Of a stretch of 33,535 nucleotides of DNA, positions 23,732 to 30,802 are shown in pieces. This DNA is from Acidobacteriaceae bacterium (GTDB lineage Bacteria > Acidobacteriota > Terriglobia > Terriglobales > Acidobacteriaceae). Made by a program: the position numbers and the translations under genes. The stretch lies in the NCBI GenBank assembly GCA_030039035.1, contig JASHQQ010000211.1, forward strand, positions 1 through 33,535, given 5' to 3'. The notes below the pieces were generated by a model. The model had not been told where the DNA came from. It saw only the letters and a program-made list of their open reading frames with translations, and ran no database searches. Numbering within the stretch: the stretch's first letter is position 1; every line of letters starts with the position of its first letter.

Positions 23732-23760
23732 TGTGGAGAACGCGGCGAAACTGTGGAAAC
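23732..23760. other. Two DnaA-box-like 9-mers in the parA upstream gap
   Basis: Read on the minus strand, TTCTCCACA (23740-23732) is an 8/9 match to TTATCCACA and GTTTCCACA (23760-23752) a 7/9 match, 20 bp apart. They share the 334-bp gap between parA and rsmG with the two parS palindromes. This could be a small DnaA-responsive or origin-associated segment. Two sites are too few to call an origin. Confidence 0.3.
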
Positions 23761-23926
23761 CATCCCGCGCCGCCTGGCGCAAATCGTGGGCAAGCTTCGG
23801 CTGCACAAGGGCTTCCAGAACAGTGCCGTGCGCGAAGTCTTCCGCGCCTCCTGAAGTGTCCCGGTGGAAAACTCCGCATCCGCGTGCCCGCCAAAGCGAA
23901 GTTTTTCTTCACTGGAGATAAGACGT

Positions 23927-23944
23927 TCGTTCCACGTGGAACGA
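23927..23944. promoter_or_regulatory. parS: parS site 1 (perfect 18-bp palindrome)
   Basis: TCGTTCCACGTGGAACGA is perfectly symmetric. Its core GTTCCACGTGGAAC matches the general bacterial parS form (Bacillus TGTTTCACGTGAAACA) with CC/GG in place of TC/GA. It lies in the gap directly upstream of parA, 34 bp centre to centre from a second copy. Confidence 0.92.
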
Positions 23945-23961
23945 GGTCTGCCGCTGGGATT

Positions 23962-23977
23962 CGTTCCACGTGGAACG
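23962..23977. promoter_or_regulatory. parS: parS site 2 (perfect 16-bp palindrome)
   Basis: CGTTCCACGTGGAACG repeats the first site; only the outermost pair (T...C) breaks the 18-bp symmetry. The 34-bp spacing is close to three helical turns, so two ParB dimers would load on nearly the same face of the DNA. Confidence 0.92.
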
Positions 23978-24015
23978 CTCCCGGCTACCGTTCAAAAACC
24001 CGCCTGCTGGCAGGC

Positions 24016-24657
24016 TTAAACCGGCAAGCCGGCGCGCTGACCGAGCGCAAGCACCCGATCCTCGCTGTCGGGAAGCCTCAACGGCTGAGCCCAGGAAAAC
24101 GCGTCTCCGGCCGCCTCCTGGAGTCTCGACAGATCGCCGGAAGTCGTCATCAGGGCCAGCCATCCACGCGGCGCGACAAAGCCAGCCCCGGCGCGAGTCG
24201 CTTCCTCCATTCGGTCGACCGCGCGGAGCGCCACGCAATCAAACGTTTTTGACAGACTCTCGGCCCGTGACCCGTAAACCGTGACGGGAAGTCCGAGGCG
24301 TCGCAGCGTTTCGCGCAGGAACCCCGCTTTTTTCGCCTGCGATTCAGCCAGAGTTACCGCGATTTCAGGTCGACAAAGAGCAATCGGAATGCCCGGCAAG
24401 CCCGCGCCCGAGCCGAAATCGAGCAACGTGCCGATTCCGGCCGGCAGCGCCTGCGCACAGAAGATCGATTCGACAAAATGGCGCCGCAAAATACCCTCCT
24501 CATCGCGGATTGCCGTCAAACTGACGCGTTCGTTCCAGCGAAGGATCAGCGAAAGATAGCCCGCAAATTGTTTCACAAGCAGCGGATCGAGAGCAGGCAA
24601 ACCAGCTTCCTCAAGCAGTTCGTTCAAACGAAAGGATTGCTCTGCGGCTTCGCTCAT
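24016..24657 (-). CDS. rsmG: 16S rRNA (guanine-527-N7) methyltransferase RsmG
   Basis: A 213-residue SAM-dependent methyltransferase (formerly GidB) that modifies G527 of 16S rRNA. The N-terminal helices include YLSLILRWNERVSLTAIRD, and HFVESIFCAQ is the usual lead into the SAM fold. Motif I is LLDFGSGAGLPGIPIA, VTLAESQAKKAGFLRE binds the SAM ribose, and CVALRAVDRMEE is the late motif. ATG 24657 gives the usual length; its start overlaps the stop of the upstream hydrolase gene as ATGA, so the two are coupled. The rsmG-parA-parB order is a classic origin-proximal arrangement, here without mnmG and mnmE on the other side. Confidence 0.97.
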   Translation of the reverse strand: MSEAAEQSFRLNELLEEAGLPALDPLLVKQFAGYLSLILRWNERVSLTAIRDEEGILRRHFVESIFCAQALPAGIGTLLDFGSGAGLPGIPIALCRPEIAVTLAESQAKKAGFLRETLRRLGLPVTVYGSRAESLSKTFDCVALRAVDRMEEATRAGAGFVAPRGWLALMTTSGDLSRLQEAAGDAFSWAQPLRLPDSEDRVLALGQRAGLPV

Positions 24658-25400
24658 CGGGCAACGGATTCCTGGATGACGCGAGGTTGCCAGGCTGCGG
24701 CGTTGCGCGCAAACTCGGCGAAGATCGCCCGCGATAGTACATCCGTCCGAAAGGTCCGCTCGGGATGCCACTGGACCGCGAGGACGAAATGCTCGCGCGA
24801 AGCCAGTTCCACGGCTTCAATCACGCCATCCCCGGGCGAGATCGCCGTTACCGCCAGATTGTCGCCAACCGCGCGGATCGCCTGGTGATGGCTTGAGTTC
24901 ACCCATGGATCCTCACGATCCCCGGCTTCCAGCAAAGCAGCCAGACGCGATTCGTGCGCGACCCGCACCCGATGGGCCTGTTCGACTTGGCGTCCGGGCT
25001 GGTGATTCACCGCCGTCTTCAGGTCCTGGATCAGGGTCCCATTACGCCACACGTTCAGCGCCTGGGCGCCGCCGCAGATCGCCAGGATCGGCTTGCGGAG
25101 ATTGAAGGCATCTTGCAGCAGCAGCTCGTCGACCGCCGCCCGGGCGGGATCGGACGGCCCGCACCCGGGAATTCGCGCTTCTCCGTAGGCCTGCGGGTCG
25201 ATGTCAAAGCGGCTGCCGGGCAGCAGTACTCCTTGGGTTTCGGCAAGGTTCCGCGCCACGGTTTCCGGCGGCGAATCCAGCAAGATGACAGCCGGCTCGA
25301 TTCCCACGGTCAGCAACGCGTCGACGTAAGTGGGAAGCGACCTCGCGTTGTAGGCCTCGTCAAGGCCCGTGGGTTCGGGGATGGCAATGCGTACGCTCAT
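24654..25400 (-). CDS. Class I glutamine amidotransferase-like hydrolase (peptidase C26, PuuD-like)
   Basis: A 248-residue cytoplasmic enzyme resembling gamma-glutamyl-gamma-aminobutyrate hydrolase. The nucleophile elbow is ILAICGGAQALNVWRNGTLIQD, with the Cys in ICGG (family usually ICRG). The catalytic His and Glu are in VQWHPE, and NSSHHQAI is a characteristic C26 segment. GVLLPGSRFDIDP marks the family's GG-x-D substrate region, slightly changed (PGSR in place of PGGx). It would hydrolyse a gamma-glutamyl amide; the substrate is unknown. It follows the NIPSNAP gene by 21 bp and overlaps rsmG by 4 bp, forming a three-gene leftward unit with mixed functions. Confidence 0.88.
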   Translation of the reverse strand: MSVRIAIPEPTGLDEAYNARSLPTYVDALLTVGIEPAVILLDSPPETVARNLAETQGVLLPGSRFDIDPQAYGEARIPGCGPSDPARAAVDELLLQDAFNLRKPILAICGGAQALNVWRNGTLIQDLKTAVNHQPGRQVEQAHRVRVAHESRLAALLEAGDREDPWVNSSHHQAIRAVGDNLAVTAISPGDGVIEAVELASREHFVLAVQWHPERTFRTDVLSRAIFAEFARNAAAWQPRVIQESVAR

Positions 25401-25421
25401 GAACAGTCCAGTGTATGCCTT

Positions 25422-25736
25422 CTACCAGTGAATCAGGCCCTCGCTGTCTTCCACCAGAACCACGTCGTATTTCTCGATCATCGGCATCAGGACCTGCTCC
25501 AGCTCCCGCTTCCACAGTTCGCCCTCGTAGAACTTCGCCTTCATCGGCTCTCGGGATTCGAGATCGGGAAAGCCGCGCATGAAAAAGAAGACGTCGGGTT
25601 CTTCGACCGAAAGAAACGGCCCGAGGATCTTCATTCCAATCTCCGCGTGAGCCGGGATCGACTTCGACCGAAAGACTTCCAGAAAACGGCCCCGGCTGCC
25701 TGGCTTGAGCCTGTAAGTTCGCATCTCGATGATCAT
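25422..25736 (-). CDS. NIPSNAP-family protein
   Basis: A 104-residue small alpha/beta protein with the NIPSNAP ferredoxin-like fold: MIIEMRTYRLKPGSRGRFLEVF at the start, IGMKILGPFLSVEEPDVFFFMRGF in the middle, and a late LMPMIEKYDVVLVEDSEGL. The biochemical role of the bacterial members is not settled. The ATG at 25736 has GGAGG five bases upstream, which decides against the start 18 bases further up. It heads the unit with the C26 hydrolase and rsmG, and lies 68 bp below the PadR gene, whose transcript might run into it. Confidence 0.85.
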   Translation of the reverse strand: MIIEMRTYRLKPGSRGRFLEVFRSKSIPAHAEIGMKILGPFLSVEEPDVFFFMRGFPDLESREPMKAKFYEGELWKRELEQVLMPMIEKYDVVLVEDSEGLIHW

Positions 25737-25804
25737 CTTTGCCTCCGATCGCATCCTCGCCGGTGCGGCCGGAGCGGATCAAGAGCCGATTCGGCCTGTT
25801 TCGC

Positions 25805-26404
25805 TCATAAATCGGTTATGCCCAGCTCGTAGACCGGATTCCGCGCCGCGGCACGCCGGGAAGACTCGCGGGCCACCTGTTCCAGCCATGCCAGCTCCGT
25901 CCGCAGTTGATCGAGATTCAGGCTCAGCATCCAGACGGCTTCATGAAACGGATGGCCGACTTCCTTGAGGACAGCCTGAAGAGTCTTCTGCTTGCGTTCG
26001 AGCTCGCCGCGCACGAACTCCTGCCTGCGCTGGAGCTGCCGCCTGAAGACGCCCGGCCGGCATTGCCAGGAAAGCGCCAGCCAGGTCAGGAACGGCGGCC
26101 GCTCGGAATTCTGCGTCCATTCCTCGCGCTGCAGGGCATCGGCCAGCGCCGCCTTGCCGGCTTCGGCTGTCGCAAACACGCGGCGCTCCGGGCCGGCTTT
26201 CTCGATCTCGATCTCAATTTCTTCGATCAGCCCCAGCCGCGCGAGCTTTTCGAGCGAATAGTAAACCTGCGGCCGCGAAACACCGGCCCAGTTGCGGACC
26301 TTTCGAGCCTCGAGGAGCGCGTTGGCTTCATAGCCGTGCATCGGCCGTTCGGCCAGCAGACTCAGGAGCACCAGATCGGGAGTGGTCAATTTTTCGCTTG
26401 ACAT
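25805..26404 (-). CDS. PadR-family transcriptional regulator
   Basis: A 199-residue repressor-type protein. The N-terminal winged helix shows the PadR pattern: DLVLLSLLAERPMHGYE, then WAGVSRPQVYYSLEKLARLGLIEE and a charged wing (EIEIEKAGPERRVF). The C-terminal part is a long helical dimerisation region (RRQLQRRQEFVRGELERKQKTL). I prefer ATG 26404 because the ATG at 26419 lies only three bases after the predicted -10 box, and the operator ends next to it. It is divergent from a VOC-fold gene, with two tandem palindromes between them, so autoregulation and control of that gene are likely. The inducer is unknown; PadR proteins often sense phenolics or antibiotics. Confidence 0.92.
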   Translation of the reverse strand: MSSEKLTTPDLVLLSLLAERPMHGYEANALLEARKVRNWAGVSRPQVYYSLEKLARLGLIEEIEIEIEKAGPERRVFATAEAGKAALADALQREEWTQNSERPPFLTWLALSWQCRPGVFRRQLQRRQEFVRGELERKQKTLQAVLKEVGHPFHEAVWMLSLNLDQLRTELAWLEQVARESSRRAAARNPVYELGITDL

Positions 26405-26420
26405 GATTTCCGTCTGCATC

Positions 26421-26455
26421 TAGTCTAAACGAGATTATTAGTCTTAACAAGACTA
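26421..26455. promoter_or_regulatory. Tandem 17-bp palindromes, probable PadR operator
   Basis: TAGTCTTAACAAGACTA (26439-26455) is a perfect 7+3+7 dyad. TAGTCTAAACGAGATTA (26421-26437) is the same element with three differences, its arms matching at most positions. They are 18 bp apart centre to centre and directly precede the padR-type gene. The 9-mer AACGAGATT of the weaker copy recurs at 26492-26500, ahead of the VOC gene. Confidence 0.7.
26422..26450 (-). promoter_or_regulatory. Predicted padR promoter embedded in the operator
   Basis: On the minus strand TTGTTA (26450-26445) and TAGACT (26427-26422) are separated by exactly 17 bp. The two boxes fall within the two palindromes, so a bound PadR dimer pair would cover the promoter fully. 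Confidence 0.5.
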
Positions 26456-26513
26456 GATCGCAGTTTTTCAAGCCTTTGGGTCAGACACCCTAACGAGATT
26501 CAAGGAGAGGACC

Positions 26514-26924
26514 ATGACATCCACCATCGAGAAGCCCATCACAATCATGAAGATGACAGCCAACCTGTACACCGGCGACGTGAAAGCCTGTGCGAGCTTC
26601 TGGGTCGACCGGCTGCAATTCGAAAAAACGATCGAAGTTCCGGAGGGAGACAGTCTGGCCTTCGTCGCGTTGCAGAAAGGATCCATCGAGCTGATGTACG
26701 GCAGCTTCGCGAGCCTGGAAAAGGACACTGCGGTAGCAAAGGCGTTCCAGCGCGGAACCTCGTCTCTGTTCCTCGAGGTCGAAAGCATCCAAGCTGTCTT
26801 CGCTGCACTGGAAGGAGCGCCAGTCGTGGCGCCGATGCACAAGACCTTCTACGGCTCGACCGAATTCACGGTGAAGGACCCGGCCGGACATCTGATCACG
26901 TTTGCGGAGTTCGCGAAGGCCTGA
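26514..26924 (+). CDS. VOC-fold (glyoxalase/bleomycin-resistance-like) protein
   Basis: A 136-residue vicinal-oxygen-chelate protein with two beta-alpha-beta-beta-beta units: MKMTANLYTGDVKACASFWVDRL starts the first, and TSSLFLEVESIQAVFAALEGAP and FTVKDPAGHLITFAEF mark the second. The end motif DPAGHLITFAE carries the usual C-terminal Glu. The first-strand metal ligand is not obvious (an Asn stands in the region), so it may be a binding or resistance protein rather than a glyoxalase. AAGGAGAGG precedes the ATG. It is divergent from the PadR regulator and is its likely target. It converges on plsC with an 18-bp gap and no clear terminator. Confidence 0.85.
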   Translation: MTSTIEKPITIMKMTANLYTGDVKACASFWVDRLQFEKTIEVPEGDSLAFVALQKGSIELMYGSFASLEKDTAVAKAFQRGTSSLFLEVESIQAVFAALEGAPVVAPMHKTFYGSTEFTVKDPAGHLITFAEFAKA

Positions 26925-26942
26925 CCGCGTCAGGGGATCCGA

Positions 26943-27737
26943 TTACGGAACGGCAGCGCCTGAGACCGCGATCCCTCTTTCTTCGAGTTGTTTGACCGGC
27001 TGCCCACGCAGCTCCTCGATGGCCGCCCGCAGCCTCTCGGTCAGCTCCTCGGCTTGGCGCATGTGCATGCCAGCGGTCTGGATCGGCTCGCCAGCGGTGA
27101 GAATCAGCCTGCCGGGGTAAAAATGGCGGGTATGAATCGGCAGCAGATCGTAGACGCCGCTCAACGCAATCGGAACCAGCGGAACCTGCGCTCGAATGGC
27201 CAGATAAGCCGCTCCGGAGAGAAACTCTCGCAGCTCGCCCGTGGGCGTTCTGGCGCCCTCCGGAAAGATGAAAAGCGGCATTCCGGCGCGAAGAGCCCGC
27301 ACTCCCCCGCCCAGGCTCGAAAGCGTGGCGCGCGGGTTTCCCGTGTCGATCGGAATCTGGCCCGAGCGGCCCAAATACCAGCCAATGAACGGCATGGTCC
27401 AGAGATCCTTCCTGGCAAGGATGCGGAACTGGAAGGGCAGCGCGGCAAAAACCACCGGCGTATCCATGTACGACGTGTGGTTGGCGGCGTACACGGCGAC
27501 CGGAAACCGGCCGAGGTTTTCAGAACCCCGGACCTCGAGCGACGATCCCGAGCTCCAGACGCCTAGTTTCGCCCAGATTCGGGCAATACGATGCTGCGCG
27601 CGGCCGCTGCGGTCGAAGAGCGAAACCAGTAGCGCCAGCGAACCGCAGATTCCTGTAAATGCAAAGAAAAGAGGTGCCTGGATGAGATTGGTCCGCCAAC
27701 GATAGAGCCGAGGCAGCGGGCTGGGCGGTCGGCTCAT
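26943..27737 (-). CDS. plsC: 1-acyl-sn-glycerol-3-phosphate acyltransferase (PlsC family)
   Basis: A 264-residue membrane-associated acyltransferase of phospholipid synthesis that adds the second acyl chain to lysophosphatidic acid. The catalytic block NHTSYMDTP is the NHxSxxD motif; GQIPIDTGN, FPEGARTPTGEL and VPLVPIALSG are motifs II-IV. An N-terminal hydrophobic helix (APLFFAFTGICGSLALLVSL) anchors it to the inner membrane. The start overlaps the folC stop as ATGA, so it is coupled to folate synthesis genes only by position. A lyso-lipid acyltransferase of other specificity cannot be excluded. Confidence 0.93.
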   Translation of the reverse strand: MSRPPSPLPRLYRWRTNLIQAPLFFAFTGICGSLALLVSLFDRSGRAQHRIARIWAKLGVWSSGSSLEVRGSENLGRFPVAVYAANHTSYMDTPVVFAALPFQFRILARKDLWTMPFIGWYLGRSGQIPIDTGNPRATLSSLGGGVRALRAGMPLFIFPEGARTPTGELREFLSGAAYLAIRAQVPLVPIALSGVYDLLPIHTRHFYPGRLILTAGEPIQTAGMHMRQAEELTERLRAAIEELRGQPVKQLEERGIAVSGAAVP

Positions 27738-29074
27738 AGCCGGGCTTCGCCCCCGTCGAGGAGCAACGAGCGCGCCTCGCCCACCAGATAGAGCGATCCC
27801 GAGACGACGATGGGGCCGTTGACGTGCAAGTCATGGTCCGTCATGGCAAGGACAAGCGCTTCGGCAACGGAATTCGCGGCAACCGCGTGCGTCCCGGTGG
27901 CTTCGCCTGCGGCGAGCAGGTCGTCGAGCGAGGCGGCGCGCGAGGAGTGAATGGGCGCGAAGATGACCCGATCGAAGACGGGAAAGAGAGTCTGCGCCAG
28001 CTCGGCGATGGGCTTGTCGCGCAGGCAACTGAAGATCAGGGTCTGCGGCGGGCTGCCGGCCTCGGTGTCGCGCAACGCGGCGCGGAGGGCCCAGGCGCCG
28101 GCGGGGTTATGGGCCACATCGAGAATCCAGTCGGCGCCGCGAGCCGAGACTCGCTCCAGCCGCGCCGGCCAGACCGTCTGCCGGATCCCCGCCACAATGG
28201 ACTCCGGCCTGACCGGAAAGCCATGATTCTCTTGGAGTTCCACGGCGGCAGCGATGGCCAACGCGACGTTGCGGTGCTGATGAACACCTTTCAACGGAGA
28301 GTCGACTTCGACCGTCGTCCCCAAAGCGCGAATCGGGTAAGGCTCGGTCGCCGAAGCCCCAATCCCGGGCATGTACGGCACTGCGCTCACTCCGCGAACG
28401 TCGAGCGAGGTGGCCACTTCGCCAAGAACCTGGTTCGCTTGCGGATGCTGGGGCAGCGTGACCAGCGTGCCGAGTGGCCGCAGGATTCCGGCCTTTTCGC
28501 GCGTAATCTCGGCGATCGTCGAGCCCAGCCACTCCATGTGGTCCAGCGAGATGTCGGTCACGATCGAAAGCAGGGGGTCGACGATATTGGTCGCGTCCAG
28601 CCGCCCGCCCATGCCCACTTCCAGCACCGCGATGTCGACGGGCGCCTCGGCAAAGCAAAGAAACGCCTGAGCCGTGAGCATTTCGAAGTAACTGGGTAGC
28701 TGGTGCAGACGGCCATCGAGCACGAGCTGCTGAGCGGCGTCGTGAACGCGAAAGTAGGACTCGGCGAAGGCGTCGTCCTGGATTTCGGCGCGATCGATAC
28801 GGATTCGCTCGTTGATACGAGTCAGGTGCGGCGAAGTGTAGAGGCCCGTGCGCAGGCCGCTGGCTGTAAGGATCGACGCCAGTGTCGCCGCCGTCGAGCC
28901 TTTGCCGTTGGTTCCGGCGATCAGCACCGAAGGAAATCTGCGCTCGGGATGGCCCAGCGGCTCGACCAGCACGCGAATCTCGTCGAGCGAGAATTTGCGG
29001 CGCGCGTGGCCCGTTCCGGAGTACAACTCCGACACCAGCGAGTTCAACTGTTCGAGAGCGGCCGCGTAGGACAT
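27734..29074 (-). CDS. folC: Bifunctional dihydrofolate/folylpolyglutamate synthase
   Basis: A 446-residue Mur-ligase-family enzyme adding glutamate to dihydropteroate and to folates with ATP. The P-loop is IAGTNGKGSTAATL, the Omega-loop region is YTSPHLTRINERIRI, and EVGMGGRLDATNIV binds folate and Mg. SLDHMEWLG followed by EKAGIL includes the Lys usually carbamylated; ILDVAHNPAGA begins the C-terminal glutamate-binding domain. ATG 29074 gives MSYAAALEQLNSL, the normal N-terminus; the frame is open further upstream but is not conserved-looking. It is followed by overlapping plsC. The 103-bp gap upstream contains nothing beyond a likely promoter. Confidence 0.96.
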   Translation of the reverse strand: MSYAAALEQLNSLVSELYSGTGHARRKFSLDEIRVLVEPLGHPERRFPSVLIAGTNGKGSTAATLASILTASGLRTGLYTSPHLTRINERIRIDRAEIQDDAFAESYFRVHDAAQQLVLDGRLHQLPSYFEMLTAQAFLCFAEAPVDIAVLEVGMGGRLDATNIVDPLLSIVTDISLDHMEWLGSTIAEITREKAGILRPLGTLVTLPQHPQANQVLGEVATSLDVRGVSAVPYMPGIGASATEPYPIRALGTTVEVDSPLKGVHQHRNVALAIAAAVELQENHGFPVRPESIVAGIRQTVWPARLERVSARGADWILDVAHNPAGAWALRAALRDTEAGSPPQTLIFSCLRDKPIAELAQTLFPVFDRVIFAPIHSSRAASLDDLLAAGEATGTHAVAANSVAEALVLAMTDHDLHVNGPIVVSGSLYLVGEARSLLLDGGEARL

Positions 29075-29177
29075 GCAGAGAACAGTATAAGAGAGGGTCC
29101 AGCATCCAGGGTTTTGAGGCGGAGGCCGAGGCGACAAGGGAACGAATCGCGGAAAAGCAATCTTTGACCGGAGGGCC

Positions 29178-29948
29178 TCATTTCTTGAGCAGCAACTGCA
29201 GCGCTTCGCGGGCGTTCTGCAGGCACAGGCGGGCTTCGTCCTCTGAGAGCAGCCCCTGGTGGACAGCTTTTTTACCGGTGTCATTCACCTGGTTGGCCAC
29301 GCGGGGAAAGCCGGGATCGAATCCCGTTTGTCGCAGGTTGTCGTTGACCTCGTGAAGCAGATTGCCCAGGGTCGCCGCGTTGCGATAGCGGCTGCGGACC
29401 TGGCGCGCCAAAGGCGCCGGCAGTTTTTGCTTGATCGCCTCCTCGAGCACAGAACGGCACATGACGGCGCAGGCCGTAAAGAGACCGAAGAAGTAGCAGC
29501 GGGTGGCTTCGTCGAGGTAGCAGTCGGCTTCGTCGGAGCTTGGCGCCGAAACCACGCATTCGCGCAAATGCGTGGCGCGCATCACTGCCGGCTCCACGAG
29601 CCCCAGAAGCTCCAGCGCGAAAGCGGCGCGAAGCAGATCGTTCTGCTGGGCGTCAAGCGCGCGCTGGATGGCCTGCCACACCGGCGCGACGACTGCGTTC
29701 GAGGCGTGCTGCAACCGTGTGAGCGAAGTGAGCCGCTGGCGCGCGTGATGGACGAAGCCTTGGCGCATCTCTTGGGCCATCCTGCGCCAGCCTGCGACAA
29801 ACGCGCCGGGATTCTGCCGGTAGCGCTCCCAAAGTTCATCGTAAACCAGCGTAGGCAACACGTCGCGCAACAAGGTGAACCGGCCGGTGCGCGCCAGTTC
29901 GGCAATCGAGTCGCAAAATTCGCGCCCAGGTGCACTTTCGCTCGACAT
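29178..29948 (-). CDS. Uncharacterised helical protein with DUF4145-like C-terminal half
   Basis: A protein of about 256 residues, all-helical, no signal peptide. The second half holds ATRCYFFGLFTACAVMCRSVLEEAIKQKL, then LLHEVNDNL and a late VNDTGKKAVHQG with EDEARLCLQNAREALQLLL. This is the layout of DUF4145-type domains, often found in or near defence and restriction proteins but also free-standing. The N-terminal part is Trp/Arg-rich (ELWERYRQNPGAFVAGWRRMAQEM). The start is uncertain: ATG 29948 is the first ATG, while GTG 29990 with AAGGG upstream is an alternative. It stands alone between folC and the gap before dnaN. No function can be assigned. Confidence 0.68.
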   Translation of the reverse strand: MSSESAPGREFCDSIAELARTGRFTLLRDVLPTLVYDELWERYRQNPGAFVAGWRRMAQEMRQGFVHHARQRLTSLTRLQHASNAVVAPVWQAIQRALDAQQNDLLRAAFALELLGLVEPAVMRATHLRECVVSAPSSDEADCYLDEATRCYFFGLFTACAVMCRSVLEEAIKQKLPAPLARQVRSRYRNAATLGNLLHEVNDNLRQTGFDPGFPRVANQVNDTGKKAVHQGLLSEDEARLCLQNAREALQLLLKK

Positions 29949-30280
29949 TTGAAGAAGCTGGTTCTCCAGTCGCCCGACATCGATGGCCACGGCCCGAGCC
30001 CTTCCAATGAGCCCAGTGTAAGGGCGATCTCCAGCGGCTCGGCTCGCAAGACGCGGCTTTTCCAGCTTCGATGTTCGGGAATAGGAATGGATCGGACGCT
30101 GCCGCACAGGTGGGAATCGCGCCCGATTTCCTCATCGGGAGCCGCAATGGCGGCTTGCTTACCCCTTCCGTTTGCTCCCTCACGAGCCGGACCTCCTGTT
30201 GCGTTCGGGTCGATGCAAGACTTCCCTTCTGTGCATCCTAAGACCGCTGTAAGTATCAAATCTGCGTGGCATGGATCGCG

Positions 30281-30344
30281 CTCTCCACACAAGGCGGCGT
30301 CTTTCCACACGGCATTCGGGGCCGGCTGTGGGAACCGTGGGAAA
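30281..30344. other. DnaA-box-like cluster: candidate origin segment in the 855-bp gap upstream of dnaN
   Basis: Within 64 bp lie CTCTCCACA (30281-30289), CTTTCCACA (30301-30309) and, inverted, TGTGGGAAC (30327-30335) and CGTGGGAAA (30336-30344). The first two match TTATCCACA at 7/9; the inverted pair match less well. Downstream are two palindromes (30404-30442) and an A/T-richer stretch around 30495-30523. The gap 29949-30802 otherwise shows no convincing gene; a frame at 30440-30748 is not protein-like. With dnaN directly downstream and par genes within 7 kb, an origin is possible but unproven. Confidence 0.35.
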
Positions 30345-30403
30345 TCCATTCCTTTGGCGAGGCGCCATTCCGGGATTTCCAATTCTCCTGAATTGCACCG
30401 ACC

Positions 30404-30442
30404 GGTTTTCGAAAACCTGGCCATGGGTCAACCCGGCCCATG
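30404..30442. repeat. Palindromes upstream of dnaN
   Basis: GGTTTTCGAAAACC (30404-30417) is a perfect 14-bp palindrome. Five bases later CATGGG (30422-30427) and CCCATG (30437-30442) form a 6-bp stem around a 9-base loop. They lie between the DnaA-box-like cluster and dnaN. They could be protein-binding sites, origin structure or a hairpin. Confidence 0.45.
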
Positions 30443-30802
30443 ACAAAAACATCGGCGGCATTTCCACTTTTGCAGCCTGAACTACGGTTAGGACTGTCTT
30501 TGTCTTATTCCTTATATGCAGAATCCTCGTCCCCGCCGCTTCTCACACCGCTAGACTGCGGGCGCAAGGCGAATCACGAGCGGCACGCGACGGCGTCCCG
30601 GAATCCAGAGATCGACACCCGTTTTCCACGCACGATCGGGCCGGAAGATGAATACAATCAAAGCCGAAGGGGAGCACGGCTCGCTTCGGGGGCTGCGGGG
30701 TACTCTGGAGTGTGGCCGATGGGGTATGCTTCCCACGTCGAGGGGTGAGCGATGCCAGTGGTCGAGACTGCGGTAGACAAGCCCGCTGCGCAGGGGGCAA
30801 CC

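Noticed and set aside
23753..23854. 33-residue plus-strand frame (VETIPRRLAQIVGKLRLHKG...) faintly like the start of a DciA/DUF721 protein
   Set aside because: Too short, no ribosome site, no matching continuation in any frame after the stop, and it shares the parS gap. A remnant is possible but not supportable.
30440..30748. 102-codon plus-strand frame ahead of dnaN
   Set aside because: Composition is not protein-like, it has no ribosome site, and it overlaps palindromes and the A/T-richer stretch.
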